Notes under the pieces: model-generated
Told to the model about the DNA's origin: nothing
Seen by the model: only the letters and a program-made list of their open reading frames with translations
Database searches by the model: none
Made by a program: the position numbers and the translations under genes
In this document: in pieces, positions 16,480-24,710 of the stretch
Layout of the letters: each line of letters starts with the position of its first letter
How positions within the stretch are numbered: the stretch's first letter is position 1
Assembly (NCBI GenBank): GCA_016789785.1
Contig: JAEUQE010000050.1
Location: forward strand, 1-42,220
Length of the DNA stretch: 42,220 nt
From: Bryobacterales bacterium
Lineage (GTDB): Bacteria > Acidobacteriota > Terriglobia > Bryobacterales > Bryobacteraceae
Direction of reading: 5' to 3'

Positions 16480-18517
16480 CCGTGTTCGAACTGGACGTGC
16501 CCACACGTACCTGCAACGGATGCATGCCCGCCGAAAGGCCAGCCGGAACCCGCATCGCGACAATGTAGGACCCTGGCAAGCCAGGCGCCGCACCTGCCCC
16601 AATCACCGTGGCCGAGCGTGCGCCGACCGTCGCCGTCACAAGTTGCGGAACCAGGAACAAGCCACTGTCCGGAATGCTGACGCCGGTCTGCAGCGGAGGC
16701 ATCGTCTGTCCCAGACCCGTCGCCCACACCGCAACCACATCATCCGCCGCTGCCGGATTGTCCGCCGTGATGAACACGAAATCCGCCACCCGGATCACTT
16801 GCCCAATCTCCTGATTCAGGCGATACAGCGCCGGCGCGACGGCCGCAACATTTACGTTGAACGCGGTACTGCTGCCCGCCGCATTCGTCACTACCACCGG
16901 GCGCGACCCCGGCATTACTTCAAACGGCACCTGCGCGTTGATCTGTCCACCCGACACCATCAGCAACGGTGCGGGACGCCCGCCAATCGTCACTTCCACG
17001 CCATTCAGCGAAGTGGGTACCCGCGCGCCGATCGTGGCGAACGAATCCGTCGCTGCATGCGCGAAACGGTCGCCGAAGATCGAGATCAATCCACCCGGCG
17101 CAACATCGCGCTGGCCAGGATCAATCACAATGCTCAGTGCATCTCCAACCGCCGGAGGTTGCGTGAACTGCTCGCCCACTTGCGCACGGATCACGCCGCC
17201 CGGATTCACAGTGGAATGCAGATTCACATAGTGCTGATCCGGCCGCGCCACCATCGAGTTCAACGTCGCCAGACCCGCCGCCGCACTCACGTTCACGTGC
17301 CGGTAGATGTTGCCGAAGCCCGTCGCACTCACCACGTTCGCGGCTGCTGTCACACCCGTGTCGATGGTGACCGGACCGTTCTGCCCCGCCACCTGATTGT
17401 GAATATGCAGACCCGTGAACGTCACCTCACCCGGAAGACGGTGGTTCACATCGAACGTCACGCGCGCGGCCTGAATCACGCCGTCGTCGCCGCGGATCGA
17501 ATTCACCACCACGTTCGACGGTCCGCTCGCATCCAGATCCACCGGCGGCACTTCATTGCGCGGCGACAGATCCATCTGGAATCGCATCTCATCCGTGCGC
17601 CGGAGCTGACTGCGAATCAGTCCACCCGGCGCCTCCGTCGTGTGCAGATTCACATAGTAGCTGCCAGGATCCACGAACAGTCCGTTCACTGTGTCCACCC
17701 GGGCCGCGGCAGATAGATCCACTTCCACGGGATACACCAGCCGTCCGCGGCCCGTTGTCGCGGATGCCAGATTCGCAAGCCCTGTATTGATCGTCACGGG
17801 CCCGTTCACACCCGCCGGCCCCGCGTGGATATGCAGACCCGTCATCGTCGTCGCTGCCGGAAACGCATAGTCGATCTCGAAGATCACCAGCGCGGAGTCC
17901 ATCTTGCCAGCGCCGTCGAACGTGCGCATCGCGACAATCGCCCCCGTGCCCGTTGCCTCCGAGTTCGTAATCGCCGGCACTTCATTGCGTGGCGACATCG
18001 CACCCAGCAGCGTGATCACTTCCGGCCGCTGCAATTGCGCACGAATCACGCCGCCCGGATTCACCGTCGTGTGCAGATTCACGTAATACCCGGCGGGATT
18101 GTCCAACATGCCCTGCAGCGTCGACAGGCCATTCATATCGCCCACCCGGACCTGCGCCTGGCGGTCGATCGTCCCTCGTCCCGTGGAATCCTCCACGTTG
18201 CCGCCCGCACCGCCGATCCCGGTGTTGATGGTCACCGGACCGTTCTCGCCCGCGGGCCCGCGATGAATATGCAGCCCCGTGAAGGTCGCGGCTCCCGGAA
18301 GTGTGTAGTTCACGATGAAATCGACCGACCCTGAGACGATTTCACCGGTTGCGTTGCGCACGATATGCGCACGGATGGTTGCTGTGCCGGATGCGTTGAT
18401 GTTCACCGCCGGAACTTCATTGGCAGGCGACATCGCCGCACGAAAATAAACGGTCTCTGTGCGCTGCGCAAGCAGAGACACCGCGGATATTACGAACAAG
18501 GTGAGTGTACGTTTCAC
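16460..18517 (-). CDS. Secreted triple-CHRD protein with TIGR03437 C-terminal domain
   Basis: A 685-residue exported protein. After a signal peptide (MKRTLTLFVISAVSLLAQ) come three CHRD repeats of about 140 residues each (near 22-160, 165-310 and 310-450), each with the core GLHIHxGPAGxNGPVTINTG and the closing YYVNLHTTxNPGGVIRxQL (the third slightly diverged: LHIHNQVAGQNGP). From about 460 to the end is the domain known as TIGR03437, found at the C terminus of many Solibacter proteins: ISIFGDRFAHA, INAQVPFEV, VVAVWATGLG and PGSYIVAMRVP. The start is GTG at 18517 with AGAGGGG just ahead. CHRD domains bind or present extracellular ligands in chordin, but bacterial roles are unknown. Confidence 0.92.
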   Translation of the reverse strand: MKRTLTLFVISAVSLLAQRTETVYFRAAMSPANEVPAVNINASGTATIRAHIVRNATGEIVSGSVDFIVNYTLPGAATFTGLHIHRGPAGENGPVTINTGIGGAGGNVEDSTGRGTIDRQAQVRVGDMNGLSTLQGMLDNPAGYYVNLHTTVNPGGVIRAQLQRPEVITLLGAMSPRNEVPAITNSEATGTGAIVAMRTFDGAGKMDSALVIFEIDYAFPAATTMTGLHIHAGPAGVNGPVTINTGLANLASATTGRGRLVYPVEVDLSAAARVDTVNGLFVDPGSYYVNLHTTEAPGGLIRSQLRRTDEMRFQMDLSPRNEVPPVDLDASGPSNVVVNSIRGDDGVIQAARVTFDVNHRLPGEVTFTGLHIHNQVAGQNGPVTIDTGVTAAANVVSATGFGNIYRHVNVSAAAGLATLNSMVARPDQHYVNLHSTVNPGGVIRAQVGEQFTQPPAVGDALSIVIDPGQRDVAPGGLISIFGDRFAHAATDSFATIGARVPTSLNGVEVTIGGRPAPLLMVSGGQINAQVPFEVMPGSRPVVVTNAAGSSTAFNVNVAAVAPALYRLNQEIGQVIRVADFVFITADNPAAADDVVAVWATGLGQTMPPLQTGVSIPDSGLFLVPQLVTATVGARSATVIGAGAAPGLPGSYIVAMRVPAGLSAGMHPLQVRVGTSSSNTVMLPVK

Positions 18518-18537
18518 AAAACCCCTCTATCGGATTG

Positions 18538-18566
18538 TTTATATACCGTCAGAATGAGACAAGCAA
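18538..18566 (-). promoter_or_regulatory. Likely promoter of the CHRD gene
   Basis: On the minus strand TTGCTT (18566-18561) and TATAAA (18543-18538) are spaced by 17 bases, a good sigma-70-like arrangement. It sits 20 bases before the GTG at 18517, in the short gap behind the YceH-family gene, so the CHRD gene can be transcribed alone. Visual match only. Confidence 0.5.
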
Positions 18567-18585
18567 GTGGCCGCGAACAGAACGG

Positions 18586-19320
18586 CTATTCGAATTGCTT
18601 CCGGAACTCCGAAAACTGCGCTTCGAGCGAAGCCATCCGCTCACGCAACTCCGCGTTCTCCGTTTCCAGCCGCTGCAGTCTCTCTTCCAGTAGGGAGCGC
18701 ACCGGCGATCCCGATGGCGCATGCGCCGCAATGCTGTGAGCTTGCAGATCGTCAAGATCCACCGGGCCCGCCAGCAGGTGCGCCGACCGTGGTTCCTTCT
18801 GACCCGCCAGCCGCGGCAGACGAATCACCAGCCGCTGAGGCTCCCTTACGGCAAGACGTTCCAGCACGGTCTCTACTTCGTCAACATCGGCAAACTCGTG
18901 GATGCGGTTGGTGCGATCCTTCAACTCATTCACAGTCTGCGGACCACGCAGCATCATCACGCACAGCACCGCAAGTTCCGATACGCGCAGTCCCGTCTTC
19001 TCGCTGAGCAACTCACGATACTTCGGAACGCGGTTGTCGCCGCCGACGATCTTCATCGTCAGACCCTTCGCCTGCAGCGCATCCAACGTGTGCAGCGCGG
19101 TGACGTCGTCGTAGGCCACCACGGGTTCGCGGCTCGTCTTCTGATTGCACGCGGTGACAATGCCGTTCAACGTCATGGGATACACATCGGGAGTGAGGAA
19201 CTGCTTCTCCAGCAGACACCCGAGCACACGCAGTTCTTCTGCATTCAAGACGGGGATGACGAAGTTGCTTGGGGGACGCTCGGCTTCGGGCGTCCCGCCG
19301 CCAAAGAATACGGATCGCAT
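18586..19320 (-). CDS. YceH (DUF480) family protein
   Basis: A 244-residue winged-helix-like protein. The family core is unmistakable: EELRVLGCLLEKQFLTPDVYPMTLNGIVTACNQKTSREPVV, then VSELAVLCVMMLRGPQTVNELKDRT and VETVLERLA. The last 35 residues (VRSLLEERLQRLETENAELRERMASLEAQFSEF) are a coiled coil, as in other members. Typical length is about 215, so the first 24 residues (with SVFFGGGTPEAE) may be upstream of the true start; a GTG-like valine start at VIPVLNAEE is an alternative. Function unknown; presumed cytoplasmic DNA-binding or regulatory. Confidence 0.9.
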   Translation of the reverse strand: MRSVFFGGGTPEAERPPSNFVIPVLNAEELRVLGCLLEKQFLTPDVYPMTLNGIVTACNQKTSREPVVAYDDVTALHTLDALQAKGLTMKIVGGDNRVPKYRELLSEKTGLRVSELAVLCVMMLRGPQTVNELKDRTNRIHEFADVDEVETVLERLAVREPQRLVIRLPRLAGQKEPRSAHLLAGPVDLDDLQAHSIAAHAPSGSPVRSLLEERLQRLETENAELRERMASLEAQFSEFRKQFE

Positions 19321-19608
19321 CGATTCAAGAGTAGCAAGCTGCCCGGTTCACGGCGTGATTCGCCGGTGCTTGCGGTCGCGCAGGCACTCTTACCGATCGC
19401 CGACGTCCTACGGGCCCCGGGTGTTTTGCCGCCGCCGATCACAATCATGGCGAGGGTTGACGAGCCGGGCGGAATGGCACCGATGGTCGAGCGCATAGGA
19501 TCTCCACCAGGGGGCGATTCGCCGGCCGCGAACGCGGGCCTCGACAGGATTGCAGACTGAAGTCTGCGTTACCGTAGCTGGCACCGAGTTATCCCGCCCT
19601 AATCCGCC
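19321..19608. other. 288-base intergenic region with short inverted and tandem repeats
   Basis: No gene is supported here. Two small structures are visible: GCAGACT-GA-AGTCTGC, a seven-base-arm inverted repeat at 19552-19567, and a tandem pair of CCGCCCTAAT at 19594-19613 that covers the stop codon of the MFS gene. The inverted repeat resembles a short dispersed element I associate with Acidobacteria, but only one copy is in the window. The stretch serves as downstream region of the MFS gene and upstream region of the YceH gene. Confidence 0.5.
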
Positions 19609-20946
19609 CTAATCCTGGATATTCTCCTTGCCTGGTTCGGGCAGCCAGAAGCTCGACACCAGCCCGATCACATACACACTGGTCCCCACAATCGTCGCCG
19701 CCAGTGCCAGTTTCGCCGCGGGACCTGCTCCCGGCAACGACGTCGCAAGCTTCGTCGTGATCAGCGCCGCGCATGTCCCGAGCATGCGCCCGCCGACATT
19801 CGCCGCAAAGCTCTCCCCCGTGCCGCGCAAATGCACCGGATACACCCGAGGCAGATAGTTGCCCCAGAAACTGAATTGCGCCACCGTCACCAGTCCGACC
19901 AGAAAGATGCCGATCCGCGTCATATCCAAACTGCTTGTGGAAGCCACATAGAACGTGAACGGCACCAGCACCAGGCCCGGAATCTGAAACAACCGCAGCA
20001 GGGACCGACGGCTCACGATATACACCGCCAGCGCGGCCAGAATCAAACGGCCCACCAGTCCGCCCACTTCCTGAAACAACTGCACGTTGCTCACAATCTG
20101 CTGCTGCAGCGGACGCGCAAGATTCACCACTTCCGGCAGACTCGGCACAATGCGGGGCATGTGCTGAATCGCACCGAACGCCGCACCGTAACTGCACGCG
20201 AACATCAGCGTCGTCACAATCGTTGTCTGCCGGAACCGCGGATCGAACAGTTCCCGCAAGCTCGGCCGCTTCAATGTCCCCGCTTCCTTTTTCTTCTGCC
20301 ACTCCGGCGACTCGGGCAGGAAAGGACGGATGATCATCAGCGGAATCGCCGGAATCACGCCCGAGATCAGCGTATAGCGCCACGCCGAATGCATGCCGTG
20401 AATGGCCGGAAACGAATCGGCGTAAGTCACGGCGAAGTAATACGCCCCCGTCACCATCAATCCGCCAATCGAAGAGAAAGCCTGTGTGTAGCCGAGCACT
20501 GCCTCGCGCTGCTTTGGATTCGGAAACAACTCCGCAAGCCACGCGACCGCCGCCACAAACTCCACGCACACTCCAATGAATGTTGTGCAGCGCAACACCA
20601 GCAGCATCTCCAGCGATGTGGCGTAGCCCGCACCGAGCGCCGAGAACGCATACAGCAGAATGCTGTAAACCAGCACCCGCCGCCTGCCGAAGATGTCCGT
20701 CAAATAGCCGCCAATCAGCCCGAAGATGCCGCCTGCCATCGCGGGGATGTAGAACAGGTTGCCGGCCCAGTCGTTGTAGGCGGCCGTCCCCTGTTTCAGA
20801 TTGCCGAGTTCCCCTAGCGCCGGCCCCACAATCAGGGGCAGCACCAGCACTTCATAGATGTCGAAGGCAAAGCCGAGCGCGGCCACAATGCAGATCAGCC
20901 ACTCGGTAGTCCCCAAAGGTTTTGCGGGCGGTACGGAATTCGCCAT
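19609..20946 (-). CDS. MFS transporter (sugar/organic-acid type)
   Basis: A 445-residue major-facilitator protein with about twelve membrane segments. It begins GTTEWLICIVAALGFAFDIYEVLVLPLI, has the MFS signature after helix 2 (GGYLTDIFGRRRVLVYS) and its weaker second copy, and the arginine-rich loop RPFLPESPEWQKKKEAG typical of sugar porter/AAHS relatives. It runs 17 bases behind the IclR-HTH regulator in the same direction, so the regulator probably controls it and the ligand of one may be the cargo of the other. Inner membrane. Cargo unknown. Confidence 0.9.
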   Translation of the reverse strand: MANSVPPAKPLGTTEWLICIVAALGFAFDIYEVLVLPLIVGPALGELGNLKQGTAAYNDWAGNLFYIPAMAGGIFGLIGGYLTDIFGRRRVLVYSILLYAFSALGAGYATSLEMLLVLRCTTFIGVCVEFVAAVAWLAELFPNPKQREAVLGYTQAFSSIGGLMVTGAYYFAVTYADSFPAIHGMHSAWRYTLISGVIPAIPLMIIRPFLPESPEWQKKKEAGTLKRPSLRELFDPRFRQTTIVTTLMFACSYGAAFGAIQHMPRIVPSLPEVVNLARPLQQQIVSNVQLFQEVGGLVGRLILAALAVYIVSRRSLLRLFQIPGLVLVPFTFYVASTSSLDMTRIGIFLVGLVTVAQFSFWGNYLPRVYPVHLRGTGESFAANVGGRMLGTCAALITTKLATSLPGAGPAAKLALAATIVGTSVYVIGLVSSFWLPEPGKENIQD

Positions 20947-20963
20947 AGAGTTGATTTGTCAGT

Positions 20964-22097
20964 TTAGCCGAATCGGGTGAGGTTGCGTTTGCCAGCCCCT
21001 GTTTGCCGGTCCTTTGCATAGATGCGATCCACATTGTCCGAAGTTACCATCCGGTGCTGCGTATAGACGGCGGGCGCCACTTTCTTCTTCTCCAATAAGT
21101 CCAGCGCCAGCCGGATCAGCGCCTCGCCATACCGTTCCGGAAAGTACGCCACCGTCCCGATGAGCCGGCTGCCTTTTCTACGCAACTCCTGCCGTGCATC
21201 CAGCGTGGCCCCCTGCCCAACCACCGCGCAGTGTTCTTCGCGCCCCGCCGAACGGAAGGCATCCAGCGCCCCCAGCGCGTTCGGATCGTTCATCGCCAGC
21301 ACCGCGATCCGCTTCGCCTTCGATTTCCGCAAGTGCCGCCGGACCGCTTCCCGCGCACCCTCGAATGTGTTGCGTCCGTCCAGCGCCACCACCCGGGCCT
21401 GCCATCTCGCCACCGCATTCAATCCCGTCTGCGCCCCCGCCATTCGCGACCCCAACAGGGCCCCGCCATCCCCCAACTCCACCACCAGCACCTCCTCCAG
21501 ATCCCGCCACCGCTCGCGAACCCACTTGCCTGCCGCGGCTCCCGCGAGACGACCGGCTTCGTAGTTGTTCGCCCCGAAGTAGATCGCACCCGGCGCGGGA
21601 AGATCCACCGAGATCATGGGGATCCGCGCCTGCTGATACATCGCTGCGATCGTTTGCGCCAGTACCTCGAACGTCTGAAATTCGATCGCCACATCCACCC
21701 GCTCCGCAATCATGCACTCTGCGTTGCGCCGTGTTGTCTCCGGATCATAGCGGTTGTCGAACGTGATCAACTCCACATTCTCAGCCTTCGCCGCTTTCTC
21801 GATGCTCTCCGTCACGACGTGCGCGAAGAGCGAATCCTCGGTCTGCGACGCGTATCCCAATCGAAGCCGCCGCCGCGCCGCAAGCCGCACCTGCGAGCGA
21901 TACCCGCGCCGCCCCACCCGCTCCACGAATCCCGCTTTCTCGAGAGTCTGCAGTAACCGGGACGCCGTCGCTTTGTGCAAACCCGTGCGATCCGCCAGAT
22001 CCTGCACCCGCAGGATGTCGCCCGCCTCGCTCCCCGAATCCGGGAACGCCTGCAGCAGTTCACACGCGCGCAGCACTGCCTCCACGTGGTCCTTCAT
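20964..22097 (-). CDS. Transcription regulator: IclR-type HTH fused to periplasmic-binding-protein domain
   Basis: A 377-residue regulator of unusual build. Residues 1-65 form an IclR-like winged helix (ILRVQDLADRTGLHKATASRLLQTLEKAGFVERVG, helix pair about 29-57). From about 78 the protein is a type I periplasmic-binding fold as in LacI or RbsB: LRLGYASQTEDSLFAHVV, ISVDLPAPGAIYFGANNYEAGRLAGAAAGKW, and VLAMNDPNALGALDAFRSAG. True IclR proteins have a GAF-like effector domain instead, and LacI proteins a different HTH. No signal peptide is present, so it is cytoplasmic and probably senses a sugar-like ligand. The MFS transporter follows at 17 bases. A palindrome upstream may be its operator. Confidence 0.88.
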   Translation of the reverse strand: MKDHVEAVLRACELLQAFPDSGSEAGDILRVQDLADRTGLHKATASRLLQTLEKAGFVERVGRRGYRSQVRLAARRRLRLGYASQTEDSLFAHVVTESIEKAAKAENVELITFDNRYDPETTRRNAECMIAERVDVAIEFQTFEVLAQTIAAMYQQARIPMISVDLPAPGAIYFGANNYEAGRLAGAAAGKWVRERWRDLEEVLVVELGDGGALLGSRMAGAQTGLNAVARWQARVVALDGRNTFEGAREAVRRHLRKSKAKRIAVLAMNDPNALGALDAFRSAGREEHCAVVGQGATLDARQELRRKGSRLIGTVAYFPERYGEALIRLALDLLEKKKVAPAVYTQHRMVTSDNVDRIYAKDRQTGAGKRNLTRFG

Positions 22098-22120
22098 GAC
22101 GTCTCATTCTATGACAGTCC

Positions 22121-22141
22121 GTGTCTCACTTGGCGAGACAC
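22121..22141. promoter_or_regulatory. Inverted repeat, candidate operator of the IclR-HTH regulator
   Basis: GTGTCTC (22121-22127) and GAGACAC (22135-22141) are perfect inverted arms around seven bases. They lie in the 78-base gap between the divergent regulator and PSD1-type gene, about 23 bases upstream of the regulator's start and upstream of its best -10 (TAGAAT, 22111-22106 on the minus strand). The position fits autoregulation and shared control of both directions. Inferred from symmetry and place. Confidence 0.45.
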
Positions 22142-22175
22142 AGCAGGTCAGCCGCCGGGCTAACATCGCGTTAGG

Positions 22176-24704
22176 ATGCTGAGAGTGTTTGTGTACCTGG
22201 GCGCCGCCAGTGTGCTTGCCGCACAGTCTCATGCCGCACAGTCTCACGCGGGGGCCAAAATCGACTTTCCGAGACAAGTGCAGCCAGTTTTGCGTGCGCG
22301 CTGCCATGCCTGCCATGGCGCCGCCCAACAGCTCAGCGGTCTTCGTCTGGATACGAAACAGGGTGCTCTCGCCGGTGGCTACTCCGGTCCCGTGCTCGTC
22401 CCGGGCAGAAGCGCCGAAAGCAAGTTGCTGCATCGCGTCACGGGCGCCAAAGGCGTCATGATCATGCCTCCCGCCGGCAAGCCCCTCACGCCCGAAGAAG
22501 TCACGATCCTCAGGCAGTGGATCGACCAGGGTGCCGATTGGCCCGAGCCCGCTTCCCCTGCCTCCGCCGCGAAACCCGCCTCCTCCAGACACTGGGCCTT
22601 CCAGCCCATCTCGAATCCTCCTCTGGCTGGCATCGCCAAACATCCCATCGACGCGTTCGTGCTCGCCAAACTCAAGGCTGAGGGCATCACACCCGCCCCC
22701 GCCGCTGATCGCCATACCCTCGCCCGACGCGTCTATATCGATCTCACCGGCCTCCTGCCCACTCCGTCGCAACTCAATGAGTTCCTCGCTGACACCCGCC
22801 CCGACGCCTACGATCGCCTCGTCGACCGCCTCATCGCATCGCCCCACTTTGGCGAGCGCTGGGCCCGCCCCTGGCTCGATCGCGCGCGCTACGCCGATAG
22901 CGACGGCTACGAGAAGGACTGGGTACGCCCCTATGCCTGGCGCTACCGTCACTGGGTGATCAACGCCCTCAATTCCGACATGCCGTTCGATCAGTTCACC
23001 ATCGAGCAACTCGCCGGTGACCTCCTCCCCAACGCCACCACCGAACAGCGCGTCGCCGCCGGCTTCCATCGCCAGACGCTGACAAACCGCGAAGGCGGCA
23101 TCGACAACAAGCAGTTCCGCTTCGAGACCGCCGTCGACCGCGTGAATACCACGTCTTCCACATGGCTCGGCCTCACCATGGGATGCACCCAGTGCCACGA
23201 TCACAAATACGACCCCGTGTCCCAGAAGGACTTCTATCAGATGTACGCCTTCTTCGATCACGTGGAAGAGGTCGACATTGATGCGCCCATGCCCGGGGAA
23301 CTCGGCCCCTATCTCGCCAAACGTGCCGAATACCGCGCGGAGCGCAACAGGTTACTCGCCGAGTACAAGGTCCACGAGCAACAAACCGTCTGGGAGAAGG
23401 AGATGCTCCGTGCCGGGGCCAATCCCGGTGAACGCACCGATTGGGACCTCGCCTGGGACTGCCTCCTCAAGCTCACCGAATTCGGCGACGGCGAGAAAAT
23501 CATCCAGATTCCTTGGGAAAAGCGTACACAACGCGAAAAGGATATTCTCACCGATCATTTCATCCGTAATTATCACTTCGCCGCCGGCCCCAAGAAATAT
23601 GGCGAAACGAAGTTTAAAGAGCTGGATGGAAAGCTTCGCGAACTCACGGTAAAGTACCCGCAACTGGCCCAGGCCATGTCGCTCTACGAGGAGCCCTCCA
23701 ACAAGCCCTCTTACTTGCGCGTGCGCGGAGACTACCGCTCGAACGGCATCGAAGTCCAGCCGCTGACGCCCGCGGTACTCCCGCCCCTCTCCGTCCAGGG
23801 CCGCCGGGCCAACCGTCTCGATCTCGCCAAATGGCTCGTCTCCCGCGACAATCCACTCACCGCCCGCGTCACCGTCAACTGGATCTGGGCGGAACTATTC
23901 GGCCGCGGCCTCGTCAAATCGGTGGACGACTTCGGGCTTCGCGGTGACAAGCCATCCCATCCCGAATTGCTCGATCACCTGGCTTACTCTTTCCGTGAAG
24001 ATGGCTGGAGCATGAAGCGCCTCATTCGTGAAATTGTAACTTCCGCCACTTACAAACAATCCTCAGCGATCCGCCCCGATTTGAAGGATCGCGATCCCGA
24101 TAACGCCCTGCTCGCCCGCCAGACGCGCCTCCGCATGCCCGCGGAGTTGCTGCGGGACTCGGCGCTGGTGGCCAGCGGCTTGATCTCTCTTGAAGTTGGC
24201 GGCAAGAGCTTCATGCCTCCACAACCCGCCGGCGTCACCGAACTCGGTTACGGCGCTCGCGGCTGGGGCGTCGGCTGGGCCGAATCGCCCGGCGCCCAGA
24301 AGTACCGGCGCGGCCTGTATATCCACTTCCAGCGCACCACGCCCTATCCCATGCTCGTCAACTTCGATGCGCCCAAGGGCACCGTGGTTCAGTGCAAACG
24401 GGAACGCTCCAATACCCCCTTGCAGGCACTCAATCTGCTCAATGACCCCGTGTTCTTCGAAGCCGCTCAGGCCCTCGCGCATCAGTCCATCTCCGCCTCC
24501 GAAGATTGGAGCCGCCGCCTCGACGAAGCTTTCGTCCGCACCCTGAACCGCAAGCCCACGGCAAGCGAGCGCCTCCGCTTCGAGAAGTTCTACACCAGGC
24601 AGAAACAGCTTCAGGAGCAGGAAGGCAAGCCGGGCGAACCAGCCACCTGGACAGCCCTTGCGAGCGTCCTCCTGAACCTTGATGAGTTTGTCACCCGGGA
24701 ATAA
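22176..24704 (+). CDS. PSD1/planctomycete cytochrome C domain protein (PSCyt1-DUF1549-DUF1553)
   Basis: An 842-residue exported protein with the order signal peptide, PSCyt1, DUF1549 and DUF1553. The haem motif CHACH is at C43, C46 and H47 (ARCHACHGAAQQLSG), with MPPAGKPLTPEEVTILRQWIDQGADWP closing the domain. DUF1549 follows at about 165-370 (IDAFVLAKL, GERWARPWLDRARYADSDGYEKD, and a second CxxCH in GCTQCHDHKYDP); DUF1553 spans about 560-800 (DLAKWLVSRDNPLTARVTVNWIW, FGLRGDKPSHPELLDHLA, SNTPLQALNLLNDP). Such proteins pair with DUF1501 proteins and are thought to serve carbohydrate oxidation at the envelope. The DUF1501 gene follows at six bases. The signal peptide has a 15-base tandem duplication. 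Confidence 0.93.
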   Translation: MLRVFVYLGAASVLAAQSHAAQSHAGAKIDFPRQVQPVLRARCHACHGAAQQLSGLRLDTKQGALAGGYSGPVLVPGRSAESKLLHRVTGAKGVMIMPPAGKPLTPEEVTILRQWIDQGADWPEPASPASAAKPASSRHWAFQPISNPPLAGIAKHPIDAFVLAKLKAEGITPAPAADRHTLARRVYIDLTGLLPTPSQLNEFLADTRPDAYDRLVDRLIASPHFGERWARPWLDRARYADSDGYEKDWVRPYAWRYRHWVINALNSDMPFDQFTIEQLAGDLLPNATTEQRVAAGFHRQTLTNREGGIDNKQFRFETAVDRVNTTSSTWLGLTMGCTQCHDHKYDPVSQKDFYQMYAFFDHVEEVDIDAPMPGELGPYLAKRAEYRAERNRLLAEYKVHEQQTVWEKEMLRAGANPGERTDWDLAWDCLLKLTEFGDGEKIIQIPWEKRTQREKDILTDHFIRNYHFAAGPKKYGETKFKELDGKLRELTVKYPQLAQAMSLYEEPSNKPSYLRVRGDYRSNGIEVQPLTPAVLPPLSVQGRRANRLDLAKWLVSRDNPLTARVTVNWIWAELFGRGLVKSVDDFGLRGDKPSHPELLDHLAYSFREDGWSMKRLIREIVTSATYKQSSAIRPDLKDRDPDNALLARQTRLRMPAELLRDSALVASGLISLEVGGKSFMPPQPAGVTELGYGARGWGVGWAESPGAQKYRRGLYIHFQRTTPYPMLVNFDAPKGTVVQCKRERSNTPLQALNLLNDPVFFEAAQALAHQSISASEDWSRRLDEAFVRTLNRKPTASERLRFEKFYTRQKQLQEQEGKPGEPATWTALASVLLNLDEFVTRE
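22218..22247 (+). repeat. 15-base tandem duplication in signal-peptide region
   Basis: GCCGCACAGTCTCAT at 22218-22232 is repeated at once as GCCGCACAGTCTCAC (22233-22247). The product reads AAQSHAAQSHA, so an AxA-type cleavage region is present twice. The reading frame stays intact. Confidence 0.85.
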
Positions 24705-24710
24705 CTGACC

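Noticed and set aside
16439..17716. 425-codon + strand frame opposite the CHRD gene
   Set aside because: Arg/His-rich translation, the mirror of the conserved repeats on the minus strand.
19245..19496. 83-codon minus-strand frame starting MRSTIGAIPPGSS
   Set aside because: Overlaps the start of the YceH-family gene and shows only low-complexity Ala/Ser/Gly composition.
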